Source of the DNA: Asparagopsis taxiformis
Taxonomy: Eukaryota; Rhodophyta; Florideophyceae; Bonnemaisoniales; Bonnemaisoniaceae
Direction of reading: 5' to 3'
Length of the DNA stretch: 64,000 bases
NCBI GenBank assembly: GCA_030407315.1
Contig: JALQPE010000092.1
Coordinates: 62,001 to 126,000 of the forward strand
Below are positions 1 through 11,760 of the stretch, piece after piece (the stretch's first letter is position 1; each line of letters begins with the position of its first letter). The position numbers and the translations under genes were made by a program. The notes under the pieces are model-generated. The model was not told the DNA's origin and did no database searches. It was given only the letters and a program-made list of their open reading frames with translations.

Positions 1-24
1 TCGAGATGGACTCGTCATGAACAC

Positions 25-64
25 GTAATGAAATAGAACACTAAGTAGTGTTCTATTTCATTAC
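25..64. repeat. Short hairpin palindrome
   Basis: Two 18-base arms (25-42 and 47-64) are exact reverse complements around a 4-base spacer. The centre contains CACTAAGTAGTG, so a CACTA and a TAGTG lie back to back. It may mark one end of the CACTA-like element to its right, but no matching target-site duplication was found. Confidence 0.75.
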
Positions 65-150
65 AGCTGGCGTGCAGCTGCACGCTTGTGAGCGGAAACG
101 TGTATTGCAGGCTGAGGAGCCAATGATGAAAAATTAGAAAAAATGACTAG

Positions 151-260
151 TTACTGCAGTAAAAAGTGATCTAGGAAGATGCATTTGGTAGATCACTTTT
201 TACTGCAGTAAGAAGTGATCTAGGAAGATGCATTTGGTAGATCAGTTTTTACTGCAGTAA
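151..260. repeat. Left sub-terminal palindromic repeat array
   Basis: The block TTACTGCAGTAAAAA followed by GTGATCTA occurs with its reverse complement, spaced by a short GGAAGATGCATTTGG segment, and the unit then repeats almost exactly. The same words form the large palindromes at 5068-5187 and 5480-5599, on the other side of the transposase. Short repeats in both orientations near the two ends are typical of CACTA (En/Spm-like) elements, where they bind transposon proteins. Confidence 0.7.
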
Positions 261-556
261 AAAAAACTTAATTTGCCTTTAATTTTATTGTGGTACGTTC
301 CGCCCTGAGGAAGCTGGTTCAGGCTTGAGGCAGTTCAAGGAATGGATAAGCTCTGGAAGAAGCATGAATGGGGTATAGACGAGGAATTAGAGATGGTTAC
401 ATAAAATATACCATAGTGTCTGACAGTTTTTGGGACAAGGGACATAAGTATGGCCAATGTCAAGGTGGATGTATGTGACGGAAAGGCTACAATATGAGGA
501 AGTTTGTTTACGGGAAGTAATATGGTAGAGAAGCTTATGTACTAGACCCTAGAGTA

Positions 557-3500
557 TTATGCAGTCCTTGGCGGATATCCATCTTCTCTTGCAAAGATAG
601 AGAAGGAACCACCATCCATAAACGAAGGACCTCCATGCGTAATTCCTCCATTCGAAGTGCCTTGCTCCACAGAACATAATGAAGGGCTACAATTGTGGAG
701 GAGACCAACCTTACGAACCCCTGAAGTGAGAGGGAGAAACCAGGAGCCGGAATCGGTGTTCGGAGCAAACGAAGTGGGGGAGGACTTCTGCTTGATAACT
801 GGAAGAACAATAGCGTGTGGTGGAGACAGGTTTTCCTGGTGAGATTCGTGTATGCAATCGTTTCCCGGTGAAGCAATGTTTCCATCAATAGTCAGGTCAA
901 ACACGGTGGTAACAGCCCAAAAAGAAGGCGAACAGGTCTTCTGTAGAATTCTAGAAGACGGGGAAGCTGAGTAGCAAGCTTGTACTACACAGCCAGAAGC
1001 TATTTCTTGTGGCTTTGAAAAGTCCCGAGACGCAGCAGAGGGCGAAGCTGCACAGGCAGGGTGGGCAGAACTGAGACGTGCTCCCTTGCATGGTTTTCCA
1101 CGAAGCATGACTGCATCCGAATTCTGCCCACAGGAAAAATCCTGCTGTGGTAATGAAGAGGGAACTCCTGTCCACGAGTAATATGAATATGGAGAAGAGA
1201 AGAATGGTAAAGAAGACCTATTCAAATGTTCGAGAAGAGGTTCTTGACAGAGGTCATGCAGCGTACTAGCCGGGAGGTTCTCCATGGATTTACAGTGCTC
1301 CCGTCCGAATAGAACACGAAGGAGAAACCGTTTAGAACGTTGTCTCTCCAGAGATGCTGGAGTAGAATTGGAGAAACTTTTCAAAGCAAGATGGAGGCTT
1401 CCTTTCCAATAGTTTCCGAGTGCCGCTAGCATAGCATCCAACTGTCTGTCAGCACCTCCGGAATGCTCTAGACCTCGTTTCATTTGTTGATGTGTTGCTT
1501 CGAATGATAGCTCAGCTACCTGGCGGGCGTGTCCGAGCAGAGGAACACTGTGTTCAAATGCCTCAATGAGACGGTGCAAGTTTGGCTTATTGTCAAGAAT
1601 CTTCCTTGCCCGGAATCCAGCAGTCTTGTTTTCCATCTCAATGTGGTCATTATCATTCGTTACTATACCTTCTGTCTGCATCTTCCGTTTCTTCGAGACC
1701 GCTGTGCTCCGCTGTCTGGTAGGAACAGTCTTGAGCAGGTCATCCACTAGAGTAGCATATTCTTTCGATAGCTGCTGCAGACGACGGAGACTGTTGTGCG
1801 CAGAATTCCCTGTAGCTCTCTGTACTGCCTCAGAACCGTCGATATTTTTTCGTGGTAGGAAGTATGTAGCTGCAGATATGGAGGACAGGAGACGAACAAG
1901 TTCTAGAGACAGATGGCGTTGCTCTTCAGAAGCCTGGAGTGACCTTGAACCGCTACCTTCGGATGACCTTGTAGTCTGCGATTGGAACTTCAGAGAAGAC
2001 CTGAAGCAGTGTTCGGCGACGAGGAGAACTGCAAATCTGTCCGAGATTCCCATTGTATGAGTTTCACCTGCGTTGAAGTTATATATCCTGTTCTGATTTG
2101 CGAGGCCCAATACACGGAGGGCATCCACCATGAACCTGTCGGCCAGCCTTCAAGGGTGAGAAGTTCTCACACCATCATTAGGCAAGCTTGAAAAAGCATT
2201 GTCCAGAGCATCCTTTGCCAGTCCATGGAGGAGATGGTCAATTCCAACAAACGTCGAACGGTATGGGTCCAGAATAGCAGGCACGACAGGGATTCGTAGA
2301 CCATCGTTTCCGAGTGGTGTCCCGGTTGGAACCAGCCCTTTGGACCTAGCTTCATGAAGTAGTCTTTCAATGAGATGCAATGGAGTGTCTGTGATATTTT
2401 GCACTGTTCTCAAACCCAGATACTTCAAGATGTTTGCAGAACTTTCCGATGACTGAACAGCAGCTGTTCGCTCGGATGTGCGAAAGTGTGTATCAGAGCT
2501 CGAATGTAAACGGGTGTCGTAGCCAAACTGCGAGTTCTTCCCATATTTCCCCCCTCTTACAAAGAAACACAAATGGCATGGGCAGTCTGCGTTGTGCCCC
2601 ATGACATCCAGCACATGAGAACAGGCAGGATAATCCGATACGAAACCAATAAAGTCCAGGAAAATTAGACATTCATTGCCGTCTGGATCGACATCACGAA
2701 ACCCCGACGTACATCCTTGAATAATGTCTCTAGAGATATGTCGAAGGATATGGTTTGTACTAACACCAGGACCTGTGACACCGATAACGCGCACAGCAGA
2801 ACTGTTCCGGCGACAGTCCAGCGGAAGACCCATTGGGAGCATATAGCATCCTCCAGCACTCCCTTTCTTACCAGAGGCTTCATTGAAGTCATCGCAGTAT
2901 AAAAGAAATGGATAGACGTAGTATGTGGTACCGCAGCTGAGAACCCCACGGAGATGTGTAGGATGAAAGGGGCTAGGGCTCGTGCCTGGTTTCAATAACT
3001 TGACATTATTGATTGCACGAGTTCCGCCGACAACTTTGTAATGCCCTTCAGAGTTGACGAGAAAGAGCAGTTTTTGTGATGGGCCTGGCGGTCCGGGAGA
3101 GCTGACGACAAGCCCAATGAAGAACTGTATACCACAATTTTGAGTAGGGTTACACTCAGGACTGGGTGATAAAACTGTCAGGTGATCACCCGGCCGAGCA
3201 TATTCCCGGAACGACTCTTTCTGAAGGATGAAGGCGGACCCATATGAATGCGGGGAGACCGAAAGCCTACTATGAAATGTGGCACCGGAGTTTATCCATG
3301 AAGAAGATGTGATAGCTTTGAACGACTCATGGCTGGAAGATAGTGATTCATGTTGGAAAAGGGAACTGAGAGTAGGATCTAGAGAAGAGGCATGCTGCCC
3401 TGATGTGACATGCAGTTCCACAATACTACCACCGAAAGCAGAAACGGGAAAGCCGTCTTTTACCGCCTCCGCCCTCATCGTGTAGTTTTGTCCTTTTAAG

Positions 3501-4732
3501 GAGTACTCTCTGAATTTTCCTAGCTTCGACTTGCACACGTTACCATGTAAACTTAGTATGTCATCCGAGTCGGAACCATCCAATTGTGTGTTATCACGCC
3601 ACGCAAGGTCGAATATATGTGGTGCAGTAATGTCTGCTCGTGCATATTCGCTTGGTGGAACGATAAGTACAGGTGCTGATTGACTAGCTTTGTTTTGTTC
3701 GACCTTGCTTCTTCGTAGAATTGCAGAAGAGGCAACACGAGCTGCACTACGCTCTGCGTTTACAGGGAAGTATACGGTTTCCGAACGTAACCATGCGTTG
3801 AAGAACAGCCACGGTCTTACCTTCCGCATAATTGTTGAATAATGGGGTAGACTTCGCTGAACGTGTTTGTTCGTGGAACCTTGTCTAGCGAAATCGAACA
3901 ACACGCGATCTTCCTGAAGGTTTGCTGCGGTGCATTTCGTCGACCCTGTCAGTTTGGCGACAGCGTACAACGTTGTCCATTCTGTCATGTAATTGCGAGC
4001 TTTGTCTGGATTGGACGTGTTCATGATAAAGGGAGAAGAGATTAGGAGCTTCGCTTCTGCCTCCTCCTGTAGAAACAGGTCGTTGTCATCCGAATCGGAG
4101 TCGTTTGTTGCGGTGACGTTCTCATGATGGTCGGAAGCAGCGGGATGGCACAGTTTAGGAACTGTCGCAGCAGAAGTGACGGGGTCTCTGCCGGAGGATA
4201 GTACAATATCATCTTCGCTAGGAGTAATACAAGCTTTTTGAACTTCTGGAACAATTGTTCCAGAAGTATACTTGAGTATATTGTTCTGCTGCCCACTATT
4301 GGCGTACGTCAAAGGGAGGGTGGTATCCACAGAATTGCTCCCAGGTCTGAAGATATCCTGTGAAGACGAGGAAGGGAGGACTGGATCTGGATCTGGGGTC
4401 TGCGAATTGGTAGCTATGGGAGCATGGGGAGGGTTCGAAGTGCTACCATACTCTGTTGCCGGGCGAGGATGAGGGGTTTCTGGTGTATTGCAGTCCATTT
4501 CCTGAACGGCAAAAGGATTTGAGACTGTTCTGGATGTCGAGCGTCTAGTCCGATTGCGGACAGGGGCTACATAGTTGAAACGGAGCCTCGGGCCATTTCT
4601 AGACTTTCTCAGTCTAGCCATATCTCGATAACCTGGATTGAGGTAGCACCTAGGTGCAAACAGCTGTTTGGAAGGGAGGGAAACGCTGTACGCCTCTATA
4701 TTATGAGGATACAAATCGCTATAGTCTATCAA
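557..4732 (-). pseudogene. Tnp2/CACTA-like transposase broken by one in-frame TGA
   Basis: Two long frames (4732-2150 and 2131-557) lie in the same phase, separated only by a TGA at 2150-2152 and six codons, so they are one protein of about 1,390 codons. The first ATG is at 4621. The middle resembles the Tnp2/Plavaka group of DDE transposases: an acidic YCDDF segment, then a hydrophobic stretch leading to a C-x-C-x2-C cluster (CPCHLC), and later a D-x2-H motif (GIDHLLHGLAKDAL). This protein would cut and rejoin DNA at the element ends. The N-terminus is Ser/Thr/Pro-rich and looks disordered. The family is assigned from motif order only; the C-terminal third (after the TGA) is not recognised. 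The TGA lies between Pro and Arg, and CGA to TGA is the simplest origin. Confidence 0.55.
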
Positions 4733-4924
4733 TCTGTAGAAGAACGAAATTGGAAGGGGAGATCTCAGAGCTGACCGTTACAGTCGTTGCAGAGAACATG
4801 TTCTCTATTTCCATGGAAGCCAGGAAATAGTGCAAAGTACTGATGAGTATACATGAAGACTGAAAACTTAAAAGAACGACATAGCTTTTACCAGAATCGT
4901 AATTCATCCTATAGTGTTTACTTA

Positions 4925-4988
4925 GCAAGAAACACTGTCAAGTAGTGAAGGAGATGCCTCTCCTTCACTACTCGACAGTGTTTCTTGC
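4925..4988. repeat. 64-bp inverted repeat with CACTA/TAGTG words
   Basis: Arms of 30 bases (4925-4954 and 4959-4988) are complementary with one mismatch around a 4-base loop. The right arm contains CACTACTCGACAGTG and the left its near-mirror. It sits just upstream of the transposase start and may be an element end or part of its promoter region. The surrounding 4733-5067 interval has no other recognisable feature. Confidence 0.7.
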
Positions 4989-5067
4989 AGCTTCGCAACT
5001 GCAGACAGAGCACTCAGTGCAAACACTATACTCCATGGAGCGGCACGGAGAAGTTCCAGACTAGTCT

Positions 5068-5187
5068 AAAATTTGGTAATTTTTTGGGCTCAAAAATTAC
5101 TGCAGTAAAAACTGATCTAGCAAAGTGCACTTTGCTAGATCAGTTTTTACTGCAGTAATTTTTGAGCCCAAAAAATTACCAAATTTT
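5068..5187. repeat. 120-bp perfect palindrome
   Basis: The left 60 bases are the exact reverse complement of the right 60, centred on GTGCAC at 5127/5128 with no spacer. Nested words are the PstI-like TTACTGCAGTAA, GATCTAG, and GGGCTC/GAGCCC. It can extrude as a cruciform. It contains the same core as the left array at 151-260. Confidence 0.9.
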
Positions 5188-5479
5188 GTGCCCCACTCGT
5201 AGTGACCGTATGGCTCGTACACCGCCCTGCTTTGTGCTCCCGTCCATATTCCATGAAACACTCACCACCATCGGTCAGCACCACGTGGTCAGCACCTTGT
5301 ATAGTTCCTTTCAAATACGTTTCTGGACTGCTGGTGCACAACAGTCTCAATGTACTACGACGAACACCGTCGGAATATTCAGAAACATACATCATTAAAG
5401 CATCGAATGCGACGACTAGACGAAATGTGGAGCAGGAGCGGTTGTCCAAATCTGGTGCAGACGGTCGCCAGACTAGTCT

Positions 5480-5599
5480 AAAATTTGGTAATTTTTTGGG
5501 CACAAAAATTACTGCAGTAAAAACTGATCTAGCCAAGTGCACTTGGCTAGATCAGTTTTTACTGCAGTAATTTTTGAGCCCAAAAAATTACCAAATTTT
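5480..5599. repeat. Second 120-bp palindrome with paired changes
   Basis: This is the second copy of the palindrome at 5068-5187. It has one arm mismatch (GGGCAC against GAGCCC). Near the centre both arms have changed together: GCAAAG/CTTTGC in copy one is GCCAAG/CTTGGC here, so base pairing is preserved. Confidence 0.88.
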
Positions 5600-5974
5600 A
5601 TGCCCCACTCGTAGTGACCGTATGGCTCGTACTCCGTCCTACTTTGTACCAGCGACCTTATGCCATGGGACACTCACCACCACGAGTAAGCACGACGTGG
5701 GCAGCACCTTCTATAGTTCGGTGCAATTATGTTTATCGACTATTGGTGCACAACTGTCTGGATGCATCAGCTGCATTTCCGAACAGTCCATCACAATATA
5801 AAATAAATTTATTCGGTCCGGCTGCCCTGACAACCGCCCTCTTTACCGGCCCACTCAATACACATGATACATCGAACCGTTACGTCTATCCCACAGTAGC
5901 TGAATGGTAGACGGTCTCATTACCGTTCATGGGATCGTGGTTGAGACCGTTCAGACTGCAACAGATACAAATCT

Positions 5975-7888
5975 ATGTATGGACGAAAAGTACGCTATAA
6001 AACGAGAATGGATATCTCTATTCTGGAGCTACGAATGAATGCTTGCAAAATACTCCCTGTCCGATGTAACCAGCTCACTTCGACCATATCTCAATCTAAT
6101 TGTACTGATCTACAAGTACCCACTTCATTGGTCTCAAATTCCCTTCCTGAAAGGCCCCAAAAGCGGCAGAAAACAAGCGATGTATGGCAGCATTTTAAGG
6201 GGGTCATCATTAGTGAAGAGGGGCTCTCTGAGTGTCTGCTATGCAGAAAAAGATACAGCTCAAGAACCTCCACCAGTACCATGTCACGGCACTTATTGGA
6301 TATCCATGTCATCGGGACAAACAGCCGTCAAACAAAATTCGGTATGGACGGAAATTTGAGCACAGAGCCACTTTTACCTCGCGCTCAATACGACGACAAG
6401 CTAACGAAGCAAATATGCCGATGGATTGTGAGTGCATCACTACCATTCTCATCCGTAGAGAATGAAGAATTGAAAGCTTTTTTCAGAATGCTTGACGACC
6501 GGTACAAGATTCCAAGTCGAATGACCATACAGCGGCGTGTGCAACAGGAGCAAGTAAACATGAGATCAAAAGTCAAGAATTTGATAGGTGATGTTGAAAA
6601 TGCAGTCTCTCTTACAGCAGATTCGCAGTCGTCAAGAATATTCAAGGGATACATGTGTATCACAGTGAGCTAGCTAGACGAAAAATGGGCACTCCGAAGT
6701 ATATTGCTCGACTTCAAGCGATTCTCTACTCCACACACTGGTGAGGCCACAGCGACACTGCTTCATGACTTAATTGTTGAATAGGTCCTAGAGAAGAATG
6801 TTAAGGCTATTACAACAGATAACGGCGCAGATATTTGTGCAGGAGTTTCTAAGATACACAAAGCACTATTTACAGCTTCAGAAGACAATGTGAAAATCGA
6901 AGATTTCCAATTCCGATGCATTGCGCAAGTGATAAATATGGCCGTCAATCAGTGTATGAAGCACATTCACGGCGACATCAGTTCAATTCGTGCGCTCATT
7001 GGCTTGGTAAGGTCTTCCGTGAAGCACCGAGATCTGTTTGAAAAAAAAGATTGAGTTGGGTTTGACTTCTCTGACAGTTCCATCACTCGACGTCGAAACA
7101 AGGTGGTCCTCTACATTCTTGATGATAAAAAAGGCTTACAATAGCAGATCTGTACTGATTGTTCTCACTAATAGATTATTGGAGCTTAATGGATTGAAAA
7201 TTTCGGAAGATGAGTGGGACAGGGCAAAAAGAGTTTGTGATTTCCTAGAAACTGCTGCATCGCTAACCGAAACACAGTCAGGTTCATTATACATTACTTT
7301 AAGCTTCAGCGCTTTGGCCTATCGTGCACTTGTGCGGATGTGCAAACTTGTCGTGCAGCAGAACGATGAAACGCTTTAAATATAGCGAGGTCGATGCTTT
7401 TGAAGCTTGAATCATACTATCATGTGGTATCCTGCAATATTGCAGAACTAGCGAAAGTACTAGATCCGCGAGTTCCAAGCTATATGCTTACTGATGAAAC
7501 CATTTTTCGGAGTTATCTGTCACTAACTGGTGATGGATGTAGTGTTGAAGGGTGTGAAAAAGGAGGTGACAACTCTTTGTTTGCAAAACTAATTGAAGAG
7601 GAGCAATACCCATTGATGGAGCCTTTTGATGAAGTGCGCAGATATTTGCAGGCTACTGCACTTGGAGACAGGAAGATAGATCCCCTAATATGGTGTAAAT
7701 CCAATGAAAGACGGTTTCCAAATATTGCAGCGCTTGCGAGAAGGGTACTTTCGATTCAATCTTCCTCTTTTGCGTCAGAGAGCACATTTTCTTTTCCCGT
7801 AAATATCGTTACACCAGAGAAGTCAACGCTTTCAGACAAGTGTCTAGTTACAAGTATTCTAGTCAGGAACTGGATGAAGCTGTTTTAG
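5975..7888 (+). pseudogene. Decayed hAT-family transposase
   Basis: The first frame (5975-6670) contains a BED-type zinc finger (VWQHF, then CLLC, then HLLDIH at roughly residues 70-110), the DNA-binding head of hAT transposases. The middle shows TTDNGAD and the C-terminal frame (7394-7888) has the hAT dimerisation signature: DPLIW, RFPNIAALAR, then SSFASESTFS. The protein is broken by TAG after 6670 (where the family has Trp), by another TAG near 6782, by a frameshift in an A-run near 7040, and by a break near 7380. It is therefore inactive. Terminal inverted repeats and an 8-bp target duplication were not found. The 7889-8247 stretch downstream holds nothing recognisable. Confidence 0.8.
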
Positions 7889-8247
7889 AAGTAAATTTAT
7901 TGGCAGCACGCATCTCAACGATGGTTATTGTTGGCGTGTCTATTTGCACGCGGGATAGGCGCAAAGGCGCGAAAAATTAAAAAGAGGGAAAAGTGGTTTT
8001 GTATTTTTACTCAGGGATGATGATCTGCCCCCCTCCATCGTACGGTACTATCGGACATTATATAGACTAGTGGCGGCGCGACACTCCAAAAGAGTTGGCC
8101 GTCGACACCGTTTAGGCTAGGGTTAGAAATTACGAAATTTTGTAAAATTCGGACTCCACGGTCTTATTGCCCAATCGTCATACGACAGTTATGCTCGACT
8201 TCATAATGGTTTTTGGAGGTTCTAATAGTCCCGCTTACATGGCATTT

Positions 8248-8673
8248 TGTAACGACTAATCTAACTGTCATGAGTATCCTAGCGGGACCATGCCATAATG
8301 GCCGCTATTTACAGTGTATTGTAGTCTTTACACACCTTATTGTAGTGACTAGGATTCCTATTACAGGTATTTACATTAGCCTATGTTAATTACACGTAGC
8401 ATACCGTAAGGTACGATTCTAGGTAATATTCACACCTTACGCGGCACACCTGTGCAGTTGCTATCTGTAGACTAATGTATTGATTCTAGTTAGTATAGGA
8501 TAGTCTAAAATTCTATAAAGGAAGGGGCTGCAAGCTCCGACATCGAGCGGAAGCAAGCAACAAAGCCAAAAAGTTTTAATTAATAAGTTGAGCCAAAATA
8601 AGTGCCGCCTATCAGCCTCAAAATATTAATCAACAGTAAGTTGCCACAACCCAAATTGGGCGCAAGCCCAACA
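8248..8673 (+). mobile_element. Solo LTR, same family as chromovirus 1
   Basis: It begins TGTAACG and ends CCCAACA and is flanked on both sides by the 5-bp duplication CATTT (8243-8247 and 8674-8678). The sequence matches the reverse complement of the chromovirus-1 LTR (32714-32897 plus 42363-42651) in order: the start TGTAACG, the paired TAAGGT/ACCTTAC words, a CTATAAAGGA promoter box near 8513, AAGTTGAGCC, and the GGGCGCAAGCCCAACA end. No internal sequence remains, as expected after LTR-LTR recombination. Confidence 0.85.
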
Positions 8674-8938
8674 CATTTATAGCGGTCTCGGCCGGCCTTC
8701 TACTGGAGGCGGTATCTCCAAAATGACTTGAGGAAAAAAATGCAGTAGAAGAAAGTGACTTTCAAGATCACTTTGCAGCGTATATCGGAATCTTTTCAGG
8801 AAGTGGCCAGTACCCCCAACAACGCGTCCCTCCATATTTGGACCATTTGTCGAACTGTTTGCAGGCCTAGTAGAAAGGCCCTCAAAGCGAGGCACTAACA
8901 ATTATTTTATTATAGGAGCTGACCAGTTATCATGGGCT

Positions 8939-11760
8939 CTAGTGTCTATCGGAAATTAAAATTTCCTTATATGAGGTCAACCCTGGCCTCATATGAGGCA
9001 GAAAAAAAATCTACTAGAAATTATTAGAATTTAGCATTCCCTCTTTATATCGCTTTTATAAAACTTCTAACGCAATCATTGCGTTGTATAAAGCATTGCT
9101 TGCCTTTCGGACACATGTCCTCACATGGCTGAGTGGTTGGCACCTCTTGGGAAAGCCAGAGGGCGGAGGTTCGACTCCTCGCTGAGTTGCTTGGGCAGCT
9201 CGAAAATTCTCTTCGGAGAACTTGCCGATTCTTAGTTCCAACTTCTGCTTTAGGATGCTTACGCGCCCACTTGAACATGAGACAGTATAAGGTGAAATTT
9301 CATAAAGGGGAATTCCGCCATAAGCAGAAGTTTACTGAGCAAGTCGAGAACGCCAGTCAGAATCGGAGGGGGCTAAAGGAGTATCTTATTTTTCTATTTT
9401 GGATATCAATGCGTGACTAAAGGGCGTTTAAAGCACCCATAGAGAGAGCATACTTAGTAAAAAGGACCTTCGTAGGAAAGATCGTGACACATCTCGACAT
9501 GCTTTTTAAAGCAATCACGACCTGTCTGATGGTGACAGATAAAGACATCCTTTCGGTATAGTCGTTTGCAAGTGGAGCATACGAACTTCGACTTCTTCGT
9601 TCCCTTTCAAATATCGCAACGACCTTGATAGATAGCATTGCTATCCCTACCATTGGAAGTCCTGCGAGTGCGAGTAGTCGGCGTCAAATGATTTCCAATG
9701 CCACTACCGCTCTCCATCTCTTCCATATCAGGTGCATCTGATTGTCGCTGACGTAATCCAATTGCATCCATGGAGTTGTCCATCAATCCTTCAGCCAATT
9801 GGGTATAGAACTGATGAGGTGTCATCCTACCCCTGTTATGCATGGCTCCACAGTACAGCTTCCATGCATCCACGACGCATATGGCCAGAAGTGACGTGTT
9901 GACACGTGCCGACCATTCTTTGACCTCAAATTCCTTCTCCAGCATAAGGTCATCTTGGCGACATCGGTTGTGACGGTCCACCTGCGAACACGTTGCATAA
10001 TATGTTTCACATACTTGCGGGATCTGAATGTCAATTTCCTCCTTCCATCTCCTGCCATTCCTGCTTCGATAACGCTCCCGGAATATTGGCGTCCCAGGCT
10101 GAGTAGTACCGGCTGTACTAATAAAGTACCTTCTGTCACGGTCGATCCACATCACTGCCATCAGATCCGGACTATCTCTATCTTTAGCAACCATAGACAC
10201 GTGTTCACCATTTCCAGTGACTTCCAAGTGGGACAAATGCTGGAGCGGGTATCCCTTTGTATCATTCTTGACGACACCAGTGAAACGTAGCCCATGCTTG
10301 AAGAGTATTTCTGCCGTTTCAACAGAGAAAAAGTATGAATCGGCACACACGAGGCGATGAGTATAAAACCATGGTTCGACGGGCGTTAATGTGATGGCAG
10401 CACCATGCGTCGTTTCGGACTCGAATGCTTTTCCACGTGTCTCCTCAGCTGACATCACAACATCCATCCTAAGAATGAAGCCACTATTGCCACATGATGC
10501 AGTTTTCAGCTCACATCCATTCTCAGGCTTACGGTCCATCGCGACGTATTGTGGGAGTCCGATGTCGATCCAGTCACCTCCCAGACCATACCACCTTGAC
10601 ATACTCTCATCCACACATATAGAATCTGAAGGGAATACCTGAGAGCTTCTGTGGTCATTGATGGCGGTGATAAACTCAGATATGACACCCCACCGGTCAG
10701 TTTCGTCACGAACCTTGGAGTATGTCACGTACTGCCTCAGCTCTTCAAACTGTTTGCGTGATATGATGTGCCCGAGCATTGGTGTGGGGATGTATTTAGT
10801 CCCGGATTGACTACTCCAGAGAGAGCGCCTACCACTGAACTCAAATCTTGACATGAGTACAATGACTCCAAAATACTTCAAAATCTCTCCCAGCGAGGTC
10901 GATTTGAGATTCCGCTTTTCCAGCTCGTAATTGGAGTATGACACGATAGTACTTAAAAATACCATCGGAAACATCCACTGGAAATAGTCATGTGGTATCA
11001 TATCTGATGGACCGTGCCCCTCAGATATTATCTCATCCAATGGCCCAATCACCCTCCACGACCGATTGGGGCGCCAACCATTCATTTGCACAGATACATC
11101 AGATACAATCCATTCCACGTCATTGCATATGACAACCGGCTCATCGGTTGACCCAGTGTCACATGGCTGAGTATTAACACTCGTACTCAAGTCACGCTCT
11201 TGCGGCGTGACTGCATCTGATTTTTCGGCCTCATTCCCGTCACTCTCGGTGTCTTGAGCTTGATCTCCTCCTTCGGTCACACGGTCTTCTTCATCACCTG
11301 CAGGTGCCTTCACACTGCAGAGACGCAGGGATGTCACCTTGTTACCATCGGCCAGCTCCCACTCAGCCTCGATAGATGTCATCATTCGCTTGTTGTCTCT
11401 CTCCTTATTGACTCGAATGACAGTTCCGGATATCATCTTTGTCTTCCATCCGGCGCCATACATCCTGCGACATTTGGAGATAGATGTCAGTATTCTGGCA
11501 GGGGCGAGAACCCTGTTTCCGGCAACTTGGCGACAATCAACTGGTTTCACCATTTTTTGTGATTTCAGGATCGAGATTGAGTTGACGTAGTTTGCTGATG
11601 GAAGGATTAAAATTTCAGCATTCACTCTGCCCTGCCATATCATTAATCTCGCTGGCGAGTCTTCTAGTGGTAAAATTGGAGCTATTCGTTTATTTTTTCA
11701 ATTTAAACTACAGTGGTAAAATGTGGCCTCATATGAGGCCACTTGTCCGATAGACACTAG
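8939..11760 (-). mobile_element. piggyBac element with 15-bp TIRs
   Basis: The 15-base sequence CTAGTGTCTATCGGA at 8939-8953 is repeated in perfect inversion at 11746-11760. Just inside each end is a palindrome GGCCTCATATGAGGC (8985-8999; 11725-11740). The single gene between them is a piggyBac transposase. The canonical TTAA target site is not visible at the ends, so the exact boundary may lie slightly outside. The 9000-9453 interval is the element's 3' region and contains no other convincing gene. Confidence 0.8.
9454..11643 (-). CDS. piggyBac transposase, TGA in the Cys-rich tail
   Basis: The open frame from the ATG at 11643 to a TGA at 9607-9609 encodes 678 residues of the DDE_Tnp_1_7 (piggyBac) family, which performs precise TTAA-specific cut-and-paste. 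Recognisable parts are an acidic N-terminus, ICVDESMSRWYG (first catalytic Asp), VAMDRKPENGCELK, and CADSYFFSVETAEILF (second Asp region). After the TGA the same frame continues for 50 codons to a TAA at 9454 and contains FVCSTCK, FICHH, C, H and MCHD, that is, the C-terminal Cys-rich zinc domain that binds the element ends. The TGA takes the place of the second Cys of the first CX2C pair (C-D-I-stop). The body is otherwise intact. Confidence 0.85.

Larger units (their letters stand above)
25..5599 (-). mobile_element. CACTA/Tnp2-like DNA transposon (ends approximate)
   Basis: A long transposase frame on the minus strand (557-4732) is flanked on both sides by the same ACTGCAGTAAAAA/GATCTA sub-terminal repeats. 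CACTA and TAGTG words occur at 39-43 and 4943-4947, but the neighbouring triplets (GAA and AAG) do not make a clean 3-bp duplication. The outer limits are therefore inferred from the repeats rather than proved. Confidence 0.5.
5056..5790 (+). repeat. Tandem duplication, 412-bp period
   Basis: The segment beginning CCAGACTAGTCTAAAATTTGG occurs at 5056 and again at 5468. After the palindrome in each copy, the text CCCCACTCGTAGTGACCGT and the sequence beyond it match for roughly 150-170 bases before fading. The second copy has many substitutions outside the palindrome. No convincing protein is encoded in either copy. Confidence 0.7.

Noticed and set aside
5890..5962. tRNA-like A box (TAGCTGAATGG) with a possible CAT anticodon
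   Set aside because: The main structure is a 9-bp hairpin (ACGGTCTCA/TGAGACCGT) that is incompatible with a cloverleaf; D and acceptor stems do not form.
9124..9195. tRNA-like sequence (TGGCTGAGTGGTTGG and GGTTCGACTCC)
   Set aside because: A-box and B-box words are present, but acceptor strands do not pair, the anticodon loop is the wrong size and no variable arm fits. At best a degenerate tRNA-derived fragment.
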